Assembly: GCF_000146325.1 (NCBI RefSeq)
Contig: NZ_GL397067.1
Coordinates: 981,660-1,045,659 of the forward strand
Length of the DNA stretch: 64,000 bases
Origin: Pediococcus acidilactici DSM 20284
GTDB lineage: Bacteria; Bacillota; Bacilli; Lactobacillales; Lactobacillaceae
Direction: 5' to 3'
The notes below the pieces were generated by a model. It was not told the origin of the DNA. It did no database searches and was given only the letters and a program-made list of their open reading frames with translations. Below are positions 1 to 11,098 of this stretch, piece by piece; the first letter of the stretch is position 1, and every line of letters starts with the position of its first letter. Both the position numbers and the translations under genes were made by a program.

Positions 1-348
1 CGTTGTCGTATCAACGTTTATAACGCTTTTGACAACTATTTAACTATATCATTGAGAAAAATGATTGTCAACACTTTTTTAATGAATATCTCATTATTTC
101 TCGTTTCGAAATAGCGTATCATTGGCACTCAAATATAGTACCAAGTTTTACCATCCTTCGTCAATAGCATTTTTAAGAAAACCATTATAAAAAATGGCAC
201 TTTCACACCAAAAGGCCACACTGTGCGATTCGGTAACGCTTGCAACCGATCAACTTTTATAAAATCTTTTTACTCAGCCACCTTCGTTATCAAATTTTGC
301 CCAGACTTTTTGTTTAGGGTGACTCATGAAAATAGTTTTACTTTAATA
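1..348. other. Gene-free left edge
   Basis: No plausible coding frame was seen. The stretch is AT-rich and holds one strong minus-strand promoter candidate (43-71) firing out of the window. The rest looks like spacer between the lysS terminator and whatever lies to the left. Confidence 0.6.
43..71 (-). promoter_or_regulatory. Strong sigma-A promoter reading out of the window
   Basis: On the minus strand TTGACA (71-66) is followed by a 17-base spacer and TATAGT (48-43). Transcription would leave the window on the left. No gene inside the window can be its target. An rRNA operon downstream of lysS is common in lactobacilli, so an rRNA promoter is a reasonable inference, not an observation. Confidence 0.55.
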
Positions 349-384
349 AGCAAACAAAAAAGACCACGCTAAATAGCGTGATCT
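349..384 (-). terminator. Terminator of lysS
   Basis: On the minus strand an 11-bp stem (AGATCACGCTA / TAGCGTGGTCT, one G-T pair) is followed by a T-rich tail. It lies 15 bases past the lysS stop and closes the left operon. Confidence 0.85.
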
Positions 385-398
385 TTGCTTATTATCTG

Positions 399-1919
<1,521 letters not shown>

Positions 1920-1960
1920 TCAAATATAATTATTACTTATTAAAACGGTAAAATGCAACC

Positions 1961-2959
1961 TTATTTCGCAACTCGACTCATTCGAGAGTCTAGCTTTTCA
2001 ATAAACCGGTCAAAAATATCGATCATTTCTTGCTCAGTTTCGGCAGCATTTAAGGCTACCTTGGTTCGCGCAGAGTGTGGCACCCCTTTAAGGTAATATG
2101 CCGCTTGACCCCGGAATTCACGCGGTCCGATATTTTCACCCTTCAACTCAACTAAGCCATGCAAATGTTCCTTAGCAATCTTAATTTTTTCTGCTGGGGT
2201 AGGTTCGTCAATGAGCGTTCCATCATTAAGGTAGGCTGCCACCTTTTGAAGCTCCCATGGATTACCTAAAACAGCCCGGCCAATCATTACCGCGTCGGCG
2301 CCCACTTCATCTAACATCCGTTTAGCGTCTTGGGGCGTCCTTACGTCTCCATTACCCATAAATGGAATGTGCAACTGACTGGCAACTTCTTTTAAGATGT
2401 CCCAATCGGCATGACCAGTGTACATTTGTTTCCGGGTCCGACCGTGCATTGCTAAGGCAGCTGCTCCAGCTCGTTGTGCAGCCAGGGCATTTTCCACCGC
2501 GTAAATGTGTTTATCATCCCAGCCAGTCCGCATTTTTACGGTTACAGGCTTTTTAACTGCGTCGGTAACGTAGGAAACCATTTCGTAAACCTTATTAGGA
2601 TCTAACAACCAACGCGCCCCTGCATCCGTATTAACCACTTTGTTAACTGGGCAACCCATGTTGATGTCGATAATGTCTGCTTCAGTGTTTTGATCCACAA
2701 ATTTAGCGGCTTCCACCAAAGTTTCCTTAGTACCGCCAAAAATCTGGATACTCATTGGATGTTCGTTGGGGTCAACTTGCATCATACTTAACGTTTTTTT
2801 GTTACCGTAAATGATGCCCCGGTCCGAAATCATTTCACAAACTACCAGCCCGGCACCAAACTGCTTGCAGATCACCCGAAAGGCCGTGTTAGTCACCCCA
2901 GCCATCGGTGCAACAACTAATTGATTTGGGATCGTTATATCCCCAATTTTCCATTCCAT
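1961..2959 (-). CDS. dusB: tRNA-dihydrouridine synthase B
   Basis: FMN-dependent enzyme that reduces uridines in the tRNA D-loop. At 332 residues it is full length. The TIM-barrel start VVAPMAGVTN is at residues 15-24. The catalytic cysteine is Cys103 in INMGCPVNKV, and the conserved KMRTGWDD and HGRTRKQ segments follow. A GAGGTG ribosome site lies 7 bases before ATG. It sits between hslO (101 bases upstream) and lysS, as in B. subtilis, and is probably cotranscribed with lysS. Confidence 0.95.
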   Translation of the reverse strand: MEWKIGDITIPNQLVVAPMAGVTNTAFRVICKQFGAGLVVCEMISDRGIIYGNKKTLSMMQVDPNEHPMSIQIFGGTKETLVEAAKFVDQNTEADIIDINMGCPVNKVVNTDAGARWLLDPNKVYEMVSYVTDAVKKPVTVKMRTGWDDKHIYAVENALAAQRAGAAALAMHGRTRKQMYTGHADWDILKEVASQLHIPFMGNGDVRTPQDAKRMLDEVGADAVMIGRAVLGNPWELQKVAAYLNDGTLIDEPTPAEKIKIAKEHLHGLVELKGENIGPREFRGQAAYYLKGVPHSARTKVALNAAETEQEMIDIFDRFIEKLDSRMSRVAK

Positions 2960-3060
2960 TTTTTCACCTCATCAAACTTTTTATGCATGCAGAATATGAT
3001 AGCACACAAAATTGCGATTGTGGAGGAACCGCGGATCCTCATTACACAAATTTTGGCAAA

Positions 3061-3939
3061 TTACTTTTCATCAATGATTTTTTGCAACTCAGCTTCGGAG
3101 AATTGATACTGGTTACCGCAGAACCGGCAAACTGCTTGTGCACCCTGATCTTTATCGATCATTTCTTGAAGCTCTTCCGTAGGGAGGGAAGCTAATGATT
3201 GTGCAAAGCGTTCTTTAGAACAATCGCATTCAAATTTAACGTCCATTTTATCTAAAATTTTAACCTGATCGTCCTTAAAAATGTCGTTTAAAATTTCTTC
3301 CGGGGTCTTGCCGTTACGAAGCATTTCTGAAATCAACGGAATTTCCTTTAACCGCGTTTGCAAGCGATCAATTGCATCATCCGTAGCGTCTGGCATTACT
3401 TGAATCAAGAAGCCCCCTGCTACGCCAACCGTTTCGTCCGGGTTCACAAAGACTGACACTCCTACCGCCGAAGGAATCTGTTCAGATTGCGCCAGGTAAT
3501 AGGTAAAGTCGTCGCCAATTTCACCAGAAACTAACCCAACTTGTCCGGTAAACGGATCGCCAAGTCCCATATCCTTAGTAACTGCCATAACCCCTTGGTT
3601 ACCAACTGCTTGGCCCACGTCAATATGGTGGTCTTCCTTCAGCGGCAAAGATACGTGCGGATGCTGAAGGTAACCCTTAACCGTTCCCTTGGCGTTACCA
3701 TCCACCACGATGGTGCCCACCGGACCGCCACCATTAATTTTTACCGTAAGCTTTTCTTCACCCTTTAAAACGGATGAAGACAGTAACAAGGTCGCTGTTA
3801 ATGAACGCCCTAATGCTGCCGTAGCCGCGCTCCACGAATCGTGGCGTTGTTGGGCTTCTTGAACCAAGTTAGTGGTATTAACTGCGTAAGCCCGAAACAT
3901 CCCGTCATTAACAATACTTTTTATTAAATAATCACTCAT
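3061..3939 (-). CDS. hslO: Redox-regulated chaperone Hsp33
   Basis: Cytosolic holdase chaperone switched on by oxidation. At 292 residues it has the usual length. The four zinc-binding cysteines are visible as CDC (238, 240) and CRFC (271, 274) in the C-terminal redox switch. The N-terminal substrate-binding domain is complete. It lies 62 bases downstream of ftsH, with a terminator-like hairpin between them, so it may depend on read-through or on its own promoter. dusB and lysS follow. Linkage of ftsH, hslO and dusB is typical of Bacilli. Confidence 0.96.
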   Translation of the reverse strand: MSDYLIKSIVNDGMFRAYAVNTTNLVQEAQQRHDSWSAATAALGRSLTATLLLSSSVLKGEEKLTVKINGGGPVGTIVVDGNAKGTVKGYLQHPHVSLPLKEDHHIDVGQAVGNQGVMAVTKDMGLGDPFTGQVGLVSGEIGDDFTYYLAQSEQIPSAVGVSVFVNPDETVGVAGGFLIQVMPDATDDAIDRLQTRLKEIPLISEMLRNGKTPEEILNDIFKDDQVKILDKMDVKFECDCSKERFAQSLASLPTEELQEMIDKDQGAQAVCRFCGNQYQFSEAELQKIIDEK

Positions 3940-3956
3940 TGAGTATGCTCCTTTCG

Positions 3957-3992
3957 CAAAAAAATCGTGAGTGCATTGGGCAACCCACGATT
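3957..3992 (-). terminator. Terminator-like hairpin after ftsH
   Basis: AATCGTG/CACGATT arms (3963-3969 and 3986-3992) with a T-run on the minus strand, 10 bases past the ftsH stop. The stem is short, so partial read-through into hslO is plausible. Confidence 0.6.
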
Positions 3993-4001
3993 CTTTGGCT
4001 A

Positions 4002-6086
4002 TTAATTTGTTGAACCGTCGTCATGATCCTCGTCATTAGGATAGTAAACGGTCGTGTCTTCATTATCTTTAGCGTTGGATTCCTTAACGGAGTTAGCCGC
4101 TTGTTCGTGGCGTTCAGCTTCCTTGCGTTCTAATTCACGCTTAGCTTCTTCGAACGTTGCAGCTTTTTCGCTTGGAAATTCAGTGTCCGATTTCTTTTCC
4201 GGCATCTTACCAGTCTTGAACAAACTGAGAATTTGCTTTTCATCCAAGGTTTCGTACTTAAGCAAAGCTTCCGCAATAATCTTGTGTTGTTCACGATGCT
4301 CTTGGATAATCTTGCGAGCTTGTTCGTAACCTTCGGTAGTAAAGCGCCGAATTTCTTCGTCAATGGTTGCGGCAGTCTTTTCAGAGTATGCCGGTCCGCT
4401 TTCGCCGTAGTAGGATTGTCCAGGTGCAGCCAATTCTACTTGACCGATTTTATCACTCATCCCGTACTGCATAACCATTGAGCGGGCAATTTGCGTAGCT
4501 TGTTCGAAGTCATTTGAAGCTCCCGAAGATTGTTGATTGAAAATAATTTCTTCAGCAGCACGACCACCCATCAAACCAGCAATCTGTTCCATCGCGTCTT
4601 TCTTAGACATCAGCATTTGGTCTTCACGCGGTAGCATAATCGCGTAACCACCAGCACGTCCCCGCGGAACGATGGTAACTTTATGCACGACCCGGGCATC
4701 GTTGAGAACTAACCCAACAATGGTATGTCCAGCTTCGTGGTAAGCCACCGTTTGCCGTTCCTTCTTGCTGACCACCGCGTTCTTCTTCGCTGGTCCAGCA
4801 ATTACCCGGTCTTCAGCTTCGTCTAAGTCGGCTGCGTCGATAACCTTCTTATTACGCCGGGCAGCTAACAGCGCCGCCTCGTTAAGCAAGTTTTCCAAAT
4901 CTGCCCCTACAAAACCAGGAGTTTGTTTAGCAATCTCAGCTAGGTCAACGTCGCTAGCAATTGGTTTGTTTTTTGCATGGACGTGTAAGATGGCTTCCCG
5001 ACCATTAACGTCTGGCCGACCAACCAAGATCTTCCGGTCAAAACGACCTGGACGAAGCAACGCAGGATCCAATACGTCCGAACGGTTAGTAGCCGCCATG
5101 ACGATTACCCCTTCGTTACCGGTAAATCCGTCCATTTCAACCAGCAATTGGTTCAAGGTTTGTTCACGTTCATCATGACCGCCGCCAGTGCCATTGCCCC
5201 GACGCCGTCCAACCGCATCAATTTCATCAATAAAGATGATCGATGGGGCGTTCTTCTTTGCTTGGTCAAACAAGTCCCGAACCCGGCTAGCACCGACCCC
5301 GACAAACATTTCTACGAAGTCTGAACCAGAAATTGAGTAGAACGGAACCCCGGCTTCACCAGCTACCGCTTTAGCCAGTAAGGTTTTACCTGTCCCGGGA
5401 GGTCCCTCAAGCAGAACCCCGGCTGGAATTCGAGCACCTAATTGCACGAACTTCCGTGGATCTTTTAAGAATTCAACTACTTCCACTAATTCTTGCTTTT
5501 CTTCTTCTTCTCCAGCTACGTCAGAGAAACGAACTTTATTGGCACTTTTATCTGCGGGTTTAACCTTCGATTTACCAAAGTTCATTACCCCCTTGCCAGC
5601 ACCGCCTTGTCCGGCCTGACCCATCATCATGTAGAAAATGAAAATAAAGAAGATTAATGGCAATCCCGTTACGAGGAGTTGAACCCAGAAGCTACTCGAT
5701 TCTTCTTCCTTAGTACTTACCTTTACCCCATCAGATGATGCAGTTTTGGTGATTTGGGAGACGGTCGAGTCATTCTGTAGTACCGAAGTTTGGAACCCGG
5801 TTACCTTACTAGATGAAACTGTTCCGGGGAATAACCCTGTGGCAGTATCATCCTCTTGCGCAGAACGATATTTACCAGTGATCTTATACACACCATTTGA
5901 TGGCTGAATATCAAAACTTTTCACGTTGTCTTTTTTAAGCTGTGAAATAAACTCGCTTGACGAAATGGTGGAGGTTTGGTTGTTGCCACCCTTGCCCACT
6001 ACCGCAGCGATAATTCCCATAATACTCAAAAAAACTACGATATAGAAAAGACTATTTTTAAACAGCCCATTTCTGTTATTTTTCAT
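4002..6086 (-). CDS. ftsH: ATP-dependent membrane zinc protease FtsH
   Basis: Membrane-anchored AAA+ protease that degrades misfolded membrane proteins and regulators. Residues 12-30 and about 133-156 are the two membrane helices bracketing an external domain. The AAA module has Walker A GPPGTGKT (228-235), Walker [10 protein letters not shown] (283-291) and the second region of homology around RPGRFDRK (345-352). The zinc site is HEAGH (450-454). The tail is acidic and variable. Length (694) is normal. The promoter region carries a CtsR-type box at 6156-6172, so heat-stress control is likely. Confidence 0.98.
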   Translation of the reverse strand: MKNNRNGLFKNSLFYIVVFLSIMGIIAAVVGKGGNNQTSTISSSEFISQLKKDNVKSFDIQPSNGVYKITGKYRSAQEDDTATGLFPGTVSSSKVTGFQTSVLQNDSTVSQITKTASSDGVKVSTKEEESSSFWVQLLVTGLPLIFFIFIFYMMMGQAGQGGAGKGVMNFGKSKVKPADKSANKVRFSDVAGEEEEKQELVEVVEFLKDPRKFVQLGARIPAGVLLEGPPGTGKTLLAKAVAGEAGVPFYSISGSDFVEMFVGVGASRVRDLFDQAKKNAPSIIFIDEIDAVGRRRGNGTGGGHDEREQTLNQLLVEMDGFTGNEGVIVMAATNRSDVLDPALLRPGRFDRKILVGRPDVNGREAILHVHAKNKPIASDVDLAEIAKQTPGFVGADLENLLNEAALLAARRNKKVIDAADLDEAEDRVIAGPAKKNAVVSKKERQTVAYHEAGHTIVGLVLNDARVVHKVTIVPRGRAGGYAIMLPREDQMLMSKKDAMEQIAGLMGGRAAEEIIFNQQSSGASNDFEQATQIARSMVMQYGMSDKIGQVELAAPGQSYYGESGPAYSEKTAATIDEEIRRFTTEGYEQARKIIQEHREQHKIIAEALLKYETLDEKQILSLFKTGKMPEKKSDTEFPSEKAATFEEAKRELERKEAERHEQAANSVKESNAKDNEDTTVYYPNDEDHDDGSTN

Positions 6087-6155
6087 GTAGTTCCTCCTTG
6101 TAAGGCATCAAGACGCATTAATTTTAATCTTGACTGTTGTCGATATAATATCACA

Positions 6156-6172
6156 TTTGACTAACTTTGACC
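6156..6172 (-). promoter_or_regulatory. CtsR box on the ftsH promoter
   Basis: On the minus strand GGTCAAA-GTT-AGTCAAA matches the direct heptad repeat bound by the heat-shock repressor CtsR (RGTCAAA-N3-RGTCAAA), except that the middle spacer base is T where A is usual. A TGATATTAT extended -10 begins 3 bases downstream, so the box covers the -35 and spacer region, as expected for a repressor site. CtsR control of ftsH has been described in Lactiplantibacillus plantarum. Confidence 0.75.
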
Positions 6173-6179
6173 AATGTTT

Positions 6180-6716
6180 TTACTTATAAATTTCCGGCTT
6201 TAAAACACCCACGTACGGTAAATTGCGGTAATAACCTTGGTAATCTAGCCCGTATCCGACCACAAATTCGTTTGGAACCGTAAAGCCCACGTAGTCTGCC
6301 GTAGCTTCCACATCGCGACCGGCAGGCTTATCCAAGAAGCTACAAATTTTAACACTCTTCGCGTTACGGGAATATAGTAAATCCATTACGTAGCGTAAAG
6401 TACGTCCAGTATCCACAATGTCTTCAATGATCAGCACGTCACGGCCACTAACATCTTCGGAGATATCGGTAATTAATTCAACTTTTCCGCTTGATTGAGT
6501 GCCGCCGTTATAACTAGACACGTCAATAAAATCGATCTGTGCATAACCATCAAATTCGCGGACCACGTCCGTTGTGAAAAACATGGCCCCCGTCAATACG
6601 CTTAAAATCAACGGGCGTTTGCCAGCATAATCCTTCGTCAATTGCTTACCTAAACGTTGGCAAGCTTCTTTTATATCTGCCTCACTGTATAAAACTTTGG
6701 CGATATCATTGTCCAT
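6180..6716 (-). CDS. hpt: Hypoxanthine phosphoribosyltransferase
   Basis: Purine salvage enzyme converting hypoxanthine or guanine plus PRPP to IMP or GMP. The PRPP-binding loop IIEDIVDTGRT spans residues 96-106. The flexible-loop region with SSYNGGT is at 67-73. Length (178) is normal. Its start overlaps the end of tilS by 11 bases, a coupling conserved across Firmicutes. The stop is followed within 10 bases by the ftsH promoter and its CtsR box. Confidence 0.96.
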   Translation of the reverse strand: MDNDIAKVLYSEADIKEACQRLGKQLTKDYAGKRPLILSVLTGAMFFTTDVVREFDGYAQIDFIDVSSYNGGTQSSGKVELITDISEDVSGRDVLIIEDIVDTGRTLRYVMDLLYSRNAKSVKICSFLDKPAGRDVEATADYVGFTVPNEFVVGYGLDYQGYYRNLPYVGVLKPEIYK

Positions 6717-8079
6717 GGGGACGTCCTCCAGTTCTATATTCCAAAATATATTGTGTTTGCGTTGCTAAGTAGGGTTCGGCTAACCATGCTTGTCTTAAAC
6801 CGAGTACCCACAAAACCCTTTGGTCGCCGTCCACAACTGCCCAAAAATTCGCTCGCTGTTCACGAGGAACCTTTTGATCGATTAATTCCCGTCGAACGGT
6901 CTTATACTTGCCGTTTTTTAACCGTAACCGATCCTGGGGGGTTGCTTGACGAACAAAAAGCGGTTGCTTAAGCTGATTGTCACTCAACACCATTGCTCCG
7001 GCAACCGGTCCAGCAACGGAACGGTCGCTGATTCGAAATTGAGTACCCTCATCTAAAGTTAACCACTTGTTCAATGTTACCATATGCTTTTTAGCTTGTT
7101 CACTTTTTACGGTCTTTTTTTTGATTATTTGTAATAAATCGTACGTGATTTCCAGTACATAATCGTTACCTAAATCAATCGAGCCCTGCGCTAAATTAGT
7201 TTGATTAATAAATTCTAAAACTTCATCCAGCTTATTTTGTCCAATTGCCACTGCGGGACAAGACTCGCTGACCAACTGTTTTAACAGTTGTTTTTGCCAT
7301 AATCGCGACTCCGCTTTGAACTTCGGTAACTGATATTGACTCCCCTGCCGGAGCTGCGCTAGTTTTTGTCGACTAATTTCTTTGATCAATTGGTCTTGTT
7401 CGGTAATCTCGGTTTGGTATTGTCCAATATGCTCCACCACGCGCGGATTTTCCGCTTGCAGGGCGGGCAGCAACTGATTACGCACCCGGTTACGCAAATA
7501 ATCATCCTGTTGGTTAGTTTCATCTTCAAACCAAGTTAGGTGATTTTCCTGCGCAAGCGCTACTAAAGTCGGCTTGCTAATTTTTAAAAATGGCCGCACT
7601 AAACGCCCGGTCGCAAAAGACCGCTCCTCGGGAGTGCCGCGTAACTGGCTTAACCAACCTCCGCGCACCACTTGCATAAGAAAACTTTCAGCCTGTTCGG
7701 TAGCGTTATGAGCCGTCAAGAGGGTGTTTGCGTGATACCGTTGCATCACCTTGGCAAAAAAATCATACCTAAACCGTCGAGCAGCAGCTTCCACTCCCGT
7801 ATCGGGATGCAGTTCTCTAGACCACTTAGTACTTACAAACGTCAGTCGTCGTTTTGCACACCATTGCCGCAAAAATTCCTCTTCTTGCACGCTTTGGGAA
7901 CGCAACTGGTGGTTTACGTGGGCAATAATTAGCCGATTTTCAGCAAGATTAGTCGCTGCTAAAAGCGCGTTGATTAATACCGTGGAGTCCACTCCTGTCG
8001 AGACCGCTACGACCACCGGCGCTTGATTCAATTGATAATGGTCAACAATTTTTTCACCCAGCGCCCTTAAACTAATCAT
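6706..8079 (-). CDS. tilS: tRNA(Ile)-lysidine synthetase
   Basis: Modifies C34 of the AUA-reading tRNA-Ile to lysidine using ATP and lysine; essential for decoding. The N-terminal PP-loop reads VAVSTGVDSTVL (24-35). The STGVDS form replaces SGGxDS, a variant also seen in other lactobacilli. The C-terminal tRNA-binding domain with WRRPGD-like segments is weaker but present (457 residues in all). It begins by TAATG overlap with the S1-domain gene and overlaps hpt at its end, so the three are translationally coupled. Confidence 0.94.
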   Translation of the reverse strand: MISLRALGEKIVDHYQLNQAPVVVAVSTGVDSTVLINALLAATNLAENRLIIAHVNHQLRSQSVQEEEFLRQWCAKRRLTFVSTKWSRELHPDTGVEAAARRFRYDFFAKVMQRYHANTLLTAHNATEQAESFLMQVVRGGWLSQLRGTPEERSFATGRLVRPFLKISKPTLVALAQENHLTWFEDETNQQDDYLRNRVRNQLLPALQAENPRVVEHIGQYQTEITEQDQLIKEISRQKLAQLRQGSQYQLPKFKAESRLWQKQLLKQLVSESCPAVAIGQNKLDEVLEFINQTNLAQGSIDLGNDYVLEITYDLLQIIKKKTVKSEQAKKHMVTLNKWLTLDEGTQFRISDRSVAGPVAGAMVLSDNQLKQPLFVRQATPQDRLRLKNGKYKTVRRELIDQKVPREQRANFWAVVDGDQRVLWVLGLRQAWLAEPYLATQTQYILEYRTGGRPHGQ

Positions 8080-8528
8080 TAGTTGCGCCGTCCACCGCGT
8101 CCGCCGCGTTTACCATCCGTATTTTTCTTAAGCATGGAAAGACGGGATTCGCTGTCCTTTAAAAAGCCCGATAGCATTTGGTCAAACGATTCGTTTGCGT
8201 TTGAATGATGCTGTTTTGCTTGGTGATTAGATTGCCGGTTGTCTCGTGAATGGTGGAATTCATGAGACTTCTTCGGTGCTGCTTGCGCCGGCCGCTCTAC
8301 CGCCTTGCGGATGGACAAAGCAATCTTACCGTCGTCAGCAATCGAAAGTACCTTCACCGTAACCGAATCGCCTACCTTAAGTACGCTGTGAATATCCTTA
8401 ACAAAACTATCAGAAACTTCACTGATATGAACTAAGCCAGACCGATGCTCCCCTAAATCTACAAAAGCTCCAAAATTAGTGATTCCAGAAACTTTCCCAT
8501 CTACCTTAGTTCCAACTTCAATTGACAT
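8079..8528 (-). CDS. yabR: S1-domain RNA-binding protein, YabR type
   Basis: A single S1 OB-fold covers residues 1-75, with the signature GKVSGITNFGAFVDLG. A low-complexity tail rich in His, Asn, Lys and terminal Gly-Arg follows, consistent with RNA contact. It lies between divIC and tilS, the position of yabR in B. subtilis. The exact role is not established. An AGGAGG site lies 13 bases before ATG, rather far, but no better start is in frame. It is the first gene after an extended -10 promoter. Confidence 0.88.
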   Translation of the reverse strand: MSIEVGTKVDGKVSGITNFGAFVDLGEHRSGLVHISEVSDSFVKDIHSVLKVGDSVTVKVLSIADDGKIALSIRKAVERPAQAAPKKSHEFHHSRDNRQSNHQAKQHHSNANESFDQMLSGFLKDSESRLSMLKKNTDGKRGGRGGRRN

Positions 8529-8564
8529 AAATCCGTATGTTCCTCCTAAAAAATTTAATGTCTA

Positions 8565-8573
8565 ATTATACCA
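8565..8573 (-). promoter_or_regulatory. Extended -10 promoter for the yabR-tilS-hpt run
   Basis: TGG-TATAAT on the minus strand, about 37 bases upstream of the yabR start codon. There is no good -35 at the right distance, as expected for a TGn-type promoter. Confidence 0.65.
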
Positions 8574-8694
8574 TTTCTTACTAGTGGCTTGCGAGCTGTC
8601 GACCCGGAAAAATTTATTTTCAACGGCCGTGAAAAAAATTGGACATTGTTGAAAAATTTCAAGAAATTATACATTCGAAAACGGGTCATTTAAC

Positions 8695-8745
8695 AAAAAA
8701 GTGAAAAACAGGATTGGTTTTCAAAACCCTGCTTTTCACTTTTTA
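8695..8745 (-). terminator. Terminator after divIC
   Basis: A long imperfect hairpin (AAAAAGTGAAAA...TTTTCACTTTTT, with inner CAGG/CCTG) ends in a T-run on the minus strand. It closes the pth-to-divIC run before the yabR promoter. Confidence 0.8.
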
Positions 8746-8794
8746 AAATGACTATTCAATTTCCAATATTCTTTAGTTTAATCGTGTTTTACCC

Positions 8795-9163
8795 TTACTT
8801 GGCATCGTTAGGTAAGTTATATACCGTTTCACCTTTTTTAGTGTAGAAGTACTTTGCCCGGATTAACTTTTCCAAATAATTTTCATCATTCATTTGCTTA
8901 ACCTTGTCTTTTAACTGGGCATTTTCATCCTTCATTTTTGTGTAGCGTGCCGATTCCACCGCAAGTTTGGCATTCACACTATTCTGAGACACCTTTGCGT
9001 GGACTATTTGGAACAAAAAGACCGCTGCAACCGCCGCAAAAACTCCTAAAATAACTAGGGCCCGTTTTTTCCGTGCCCGTGCATAAGGATTCGGTGCTCC
9101 GGTTGCCGTCCGGTAACTCATTTTGCTGTGATTTTTTTTCTGATGATGTTGATTATTTGTCAT
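8795..9163 (-). CDS. divIC: Septum formation initiator, DivIC/FtsB family
   Basis: Bitopic division protein that forms a complex with FtsL and DivIB at the septum. A basic cytosolic N-terminus of about 34 residues precedes one membrane helix (35-53). An extracellular coiled coil (about 60-105) follows, ending in the conserved short region KLIRAKYFYTKKGETVYNLP. Length (122) fits. It lies between rqcP and the S1 gene, as in B. subtilis. Confidence 0.92.
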   Translation of the reverse strand: MTNNQHHQKKNHSKMSYRTATGAPNPYARARKKRALVILGVFAAVAAVFLFQIVHAKVSQNSVNAKLAVESARYTKMKDENAQLKDKVKQMNDENYLEKLIRAKYFYTKKGETVYNLPNDAK

Positions 9164-9239
9164 TGTTATATCCCCTTAATCACTTCCGATTATAACAACG
9201 CTTACCTAGCCTGTCCACGCATATTTACCAAGTTTTAAA

Positions 9240-9509
9240 TTATTTTCTAAAATCTTGTTGATAGTTTTCAGAAATAATCGTATACATTCGTTCCGCATCG
9301 TCTTTTTTGGTTGTATCCAACAGCTGTTCTACCCGGATCACCAACGTTTTATTTCCAAAACGGATTTCAACTTGATCGTTAGGAACCACGTTTGATGAAG
9401 ACTTTGCTACCTTATCATTGATTAAAATTCGGCCCTGGTCAGCAACTTCCTTTGCCAACGCCCGCCGTTTAATAATTCGCGAAACTTTTAAAAATTTATC
9501 TAGTCTCAT
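9240..9509 (-). CDS. rqcP: S4-domain ribosome quality-control factor
   Basis: Small RNA-binding protein of the RqcP (YabO/Hsp15) family, which acts with RqcH on stalled 50S subunits during alanine tailing. The S4 fold covers residues 1-60 ([16 protein letters not shown], then [13 protein letters not shown]). Length (89) is normal. Its ATG overlaps the stop of the upstream flippase gene (ATGA), so the pair is coupled. divIC follows after 76 bases. Confidence 0.92.
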   Translation of the reverse strand: MRLDKFLKVSRIIKRRALAKEVADQGRILINDKVAKSSSNVVPNDQVEIRFGNKTLVIRVEQLLDTTKKDDAERMYTIISENYQQDFRK

Positions 9510-11089
9510 TTAACCATCCTCTGTATTGTTCTTATTATTTTTTTGCCAAAGGGGATCGTCAACCACTCTCGGAGGGTGAAGACCCGATTAATTAGCACGA
9601 AACTTAGCCAAGTTAACGCACCAATTAGCGCTGCCACTGCCGTAATTAGCAAAGCAGCTCCCCGACTATCACTTGAAACCAACACTCGTAAAAATCCGGT
9701 GATTAGTTGCACAACGCCAAACATCACCGCGTTTCCAATCAACAATTTTAGTAAAAAGTGGTTTTCTAGGTAAACCCTCTTTAACAGCCGCACTGGTAAC
9801 GCCCAACTCATCGCGCCAGCAATGATTACCAAACTAAGGACGGTTATCCAGCTTGCGCCAATAATTGACCAGTGGCGGACCGCCCAACCGTTGCAAATCA
9901 CCTTGACGCAAAGACCGGCCGCAATCGCCCAAAACGTCATCTTTAAGCGCCCCATGCTTTGTAAAACACTATTATTAACAAAAATCAACGCCGCCAAAAT
10001 TACGCTGAGGTTATAAATTGCCAAAGCGCCCGAACCAGCGAAACTACCGAAGAGCAGCCGGTTGATAAACGGCATTAAAGCAATCATTCCCACGCTAGCT
10101 GCCGATGAAATTGCCACCGCCACTCGGATTAGCGAAGTTGCCGAGCGATAAAAGGCCTCGGAATCACGTTTTTGCAAAGCTTCGGTCAACGAAGGCAATA
10201 ACGTGGTCGCAAACGCGGTCGCGATTACCGTTCCGACTTGTACTAATGGCTGGGCGCGGTCGTAAACCCCTTTTAGAGCTTTTGCGGCGTCAGGTAACAT
10301 TCCCGCCGCCACTAAATTATTTTTAACGGTAAACGAATCCACTAACTGAAGCAGGATAATCATCGCCGAAAGCAGGCAAATTAGCCCGCCTTCCACCACG
10401 AACCGTTTTCCTAAATCTTTAAATACGGACCATTGAAAGTGAGCGGTACCTTCATGCATGATCTTACGGATTACTGGTATAAAAAACCAGCTTGCAGCTA
10501 CCGCGGCTACGGTAGAACTAGCCATCGCGTAAGCGCCCATTTTGTAAACCGACCAGTCTTGCTGCACCGTGATTATCGCCACCAAAATGATGATGCTTAC
10601 CCGGACCACTTGTTCAACAACTTGGGATTTTGCCGTTGGAATAACGTTATAAATTCCTTGGTAGTATCCCCGTCCCGTTGCTAAAAACGGCATCAGCAAA
10701 AACATGGTTGCTACGACCCGGAGCATCGGCGCAAGCTGACGGTCCCCCATTGCCTGAGCAATCGGCTGGGCGCCGCCAACCAGTATCAAAAACACCGTCG
10801 CGGAAAGCACCGTTAGGATCATTATGGAGTACTGGCCAAGTACTAATTTTCTTTTTTCATCAGGTTCTTCGGCAATGATTTTAGAAATAAAGTTGGGATA
10901 CCCATTAAGCGCGAAGGTCATCCCAATTCCGTAAATCGGATAAATTTGTTGGTATACGTAAAAACCGGTGTTACCAACCAAATTTTGGAGAGGAATCCGG
11001 TAAACGGCGCTCAAAACCTTAGCGATAATCGCGGCAACCGATAGAATGAAGGCTCCCCGCATTGCTTTTTGCTCGGTTATTTTTTTCAA
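9506..11089 (-). CDS. Polysaccharide/lipid II flippase-like membrane protein
   Basis: Member of the MOP superfamily, SpoVB/MurJ-like (YabM position), probably exporting a lipid-linked glycan or helping peptidoglycan precursor export. About 14 hydrophobic segments fill the 527 residues. The start codon is TTG with a GTGAGGAAG site that overlaps the mfd stop. The gene order mfd, yabM-like, rqcP is the B. subtilis one, without the yabN nucleotidase. Substrate cannot be told from sequence. Confidence 0.85.
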   Translation of the reverse strand: MKKITEQKAMRGAFILSVAAIIAKVLSAVYRIPLQNLVGNTGFYVYQQIYPIYGIGMTFALNGYPNFISKIIAEEPDEKRKLVLGQYSIMILTVLSATVFLILVGGAQPIAQAMGDRQLAPMLRVVATMFLLMPFLATGRGYYQGIYNVIPTAKSQVVEQVVRVSIIILVAIITVQQDWSVYKMGAYAMASSTVAAVAASWFFIPVIRKIMHEGTAHFQWSVFKDLGKRFVVEGGLICLLSAMIILLQLVDSFTVKNNLVAAGMLPDAAKALKGVYDRAQPLVQVGTVIATAFATTLLPSLTEALQKRDSEAFYRSATSLIRVAVAISSAASVGMIALMPFINRLLFGSFAGSGALAIYNLSVILAALIFVNNSVLQSMGRLKMTFWAIAAGLCVKVICNGWAVRHWSIIGASWITVLSLVIIAGAMSWALPVRLLKRVYLENHFLLKLLIGNAVMFGVVQLITGFLRVLVSSDSRGAALLITAVAALIGALTWLSFVLINRVFTLREWLTIPFGKKIIRTIQRMVK

Positions 11090-11098
11090 GTCGCTTCC

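Noticed and set aside
4765-5178. A 137-codon plus-strand frame opposite ftsH
   Set aside because: It lies fully antisense to the conserved AAA domain, has low-complexity Ser/Arg composition and no ribosome site; it is a mirror of ftsH codon use.
6706-8079. TilS with a broken PP-loop
   Set aside because: STGVDS differs from SGGxDS, but this variant is known in other lactobacilli and the essential Ser and Asp positions are kept.
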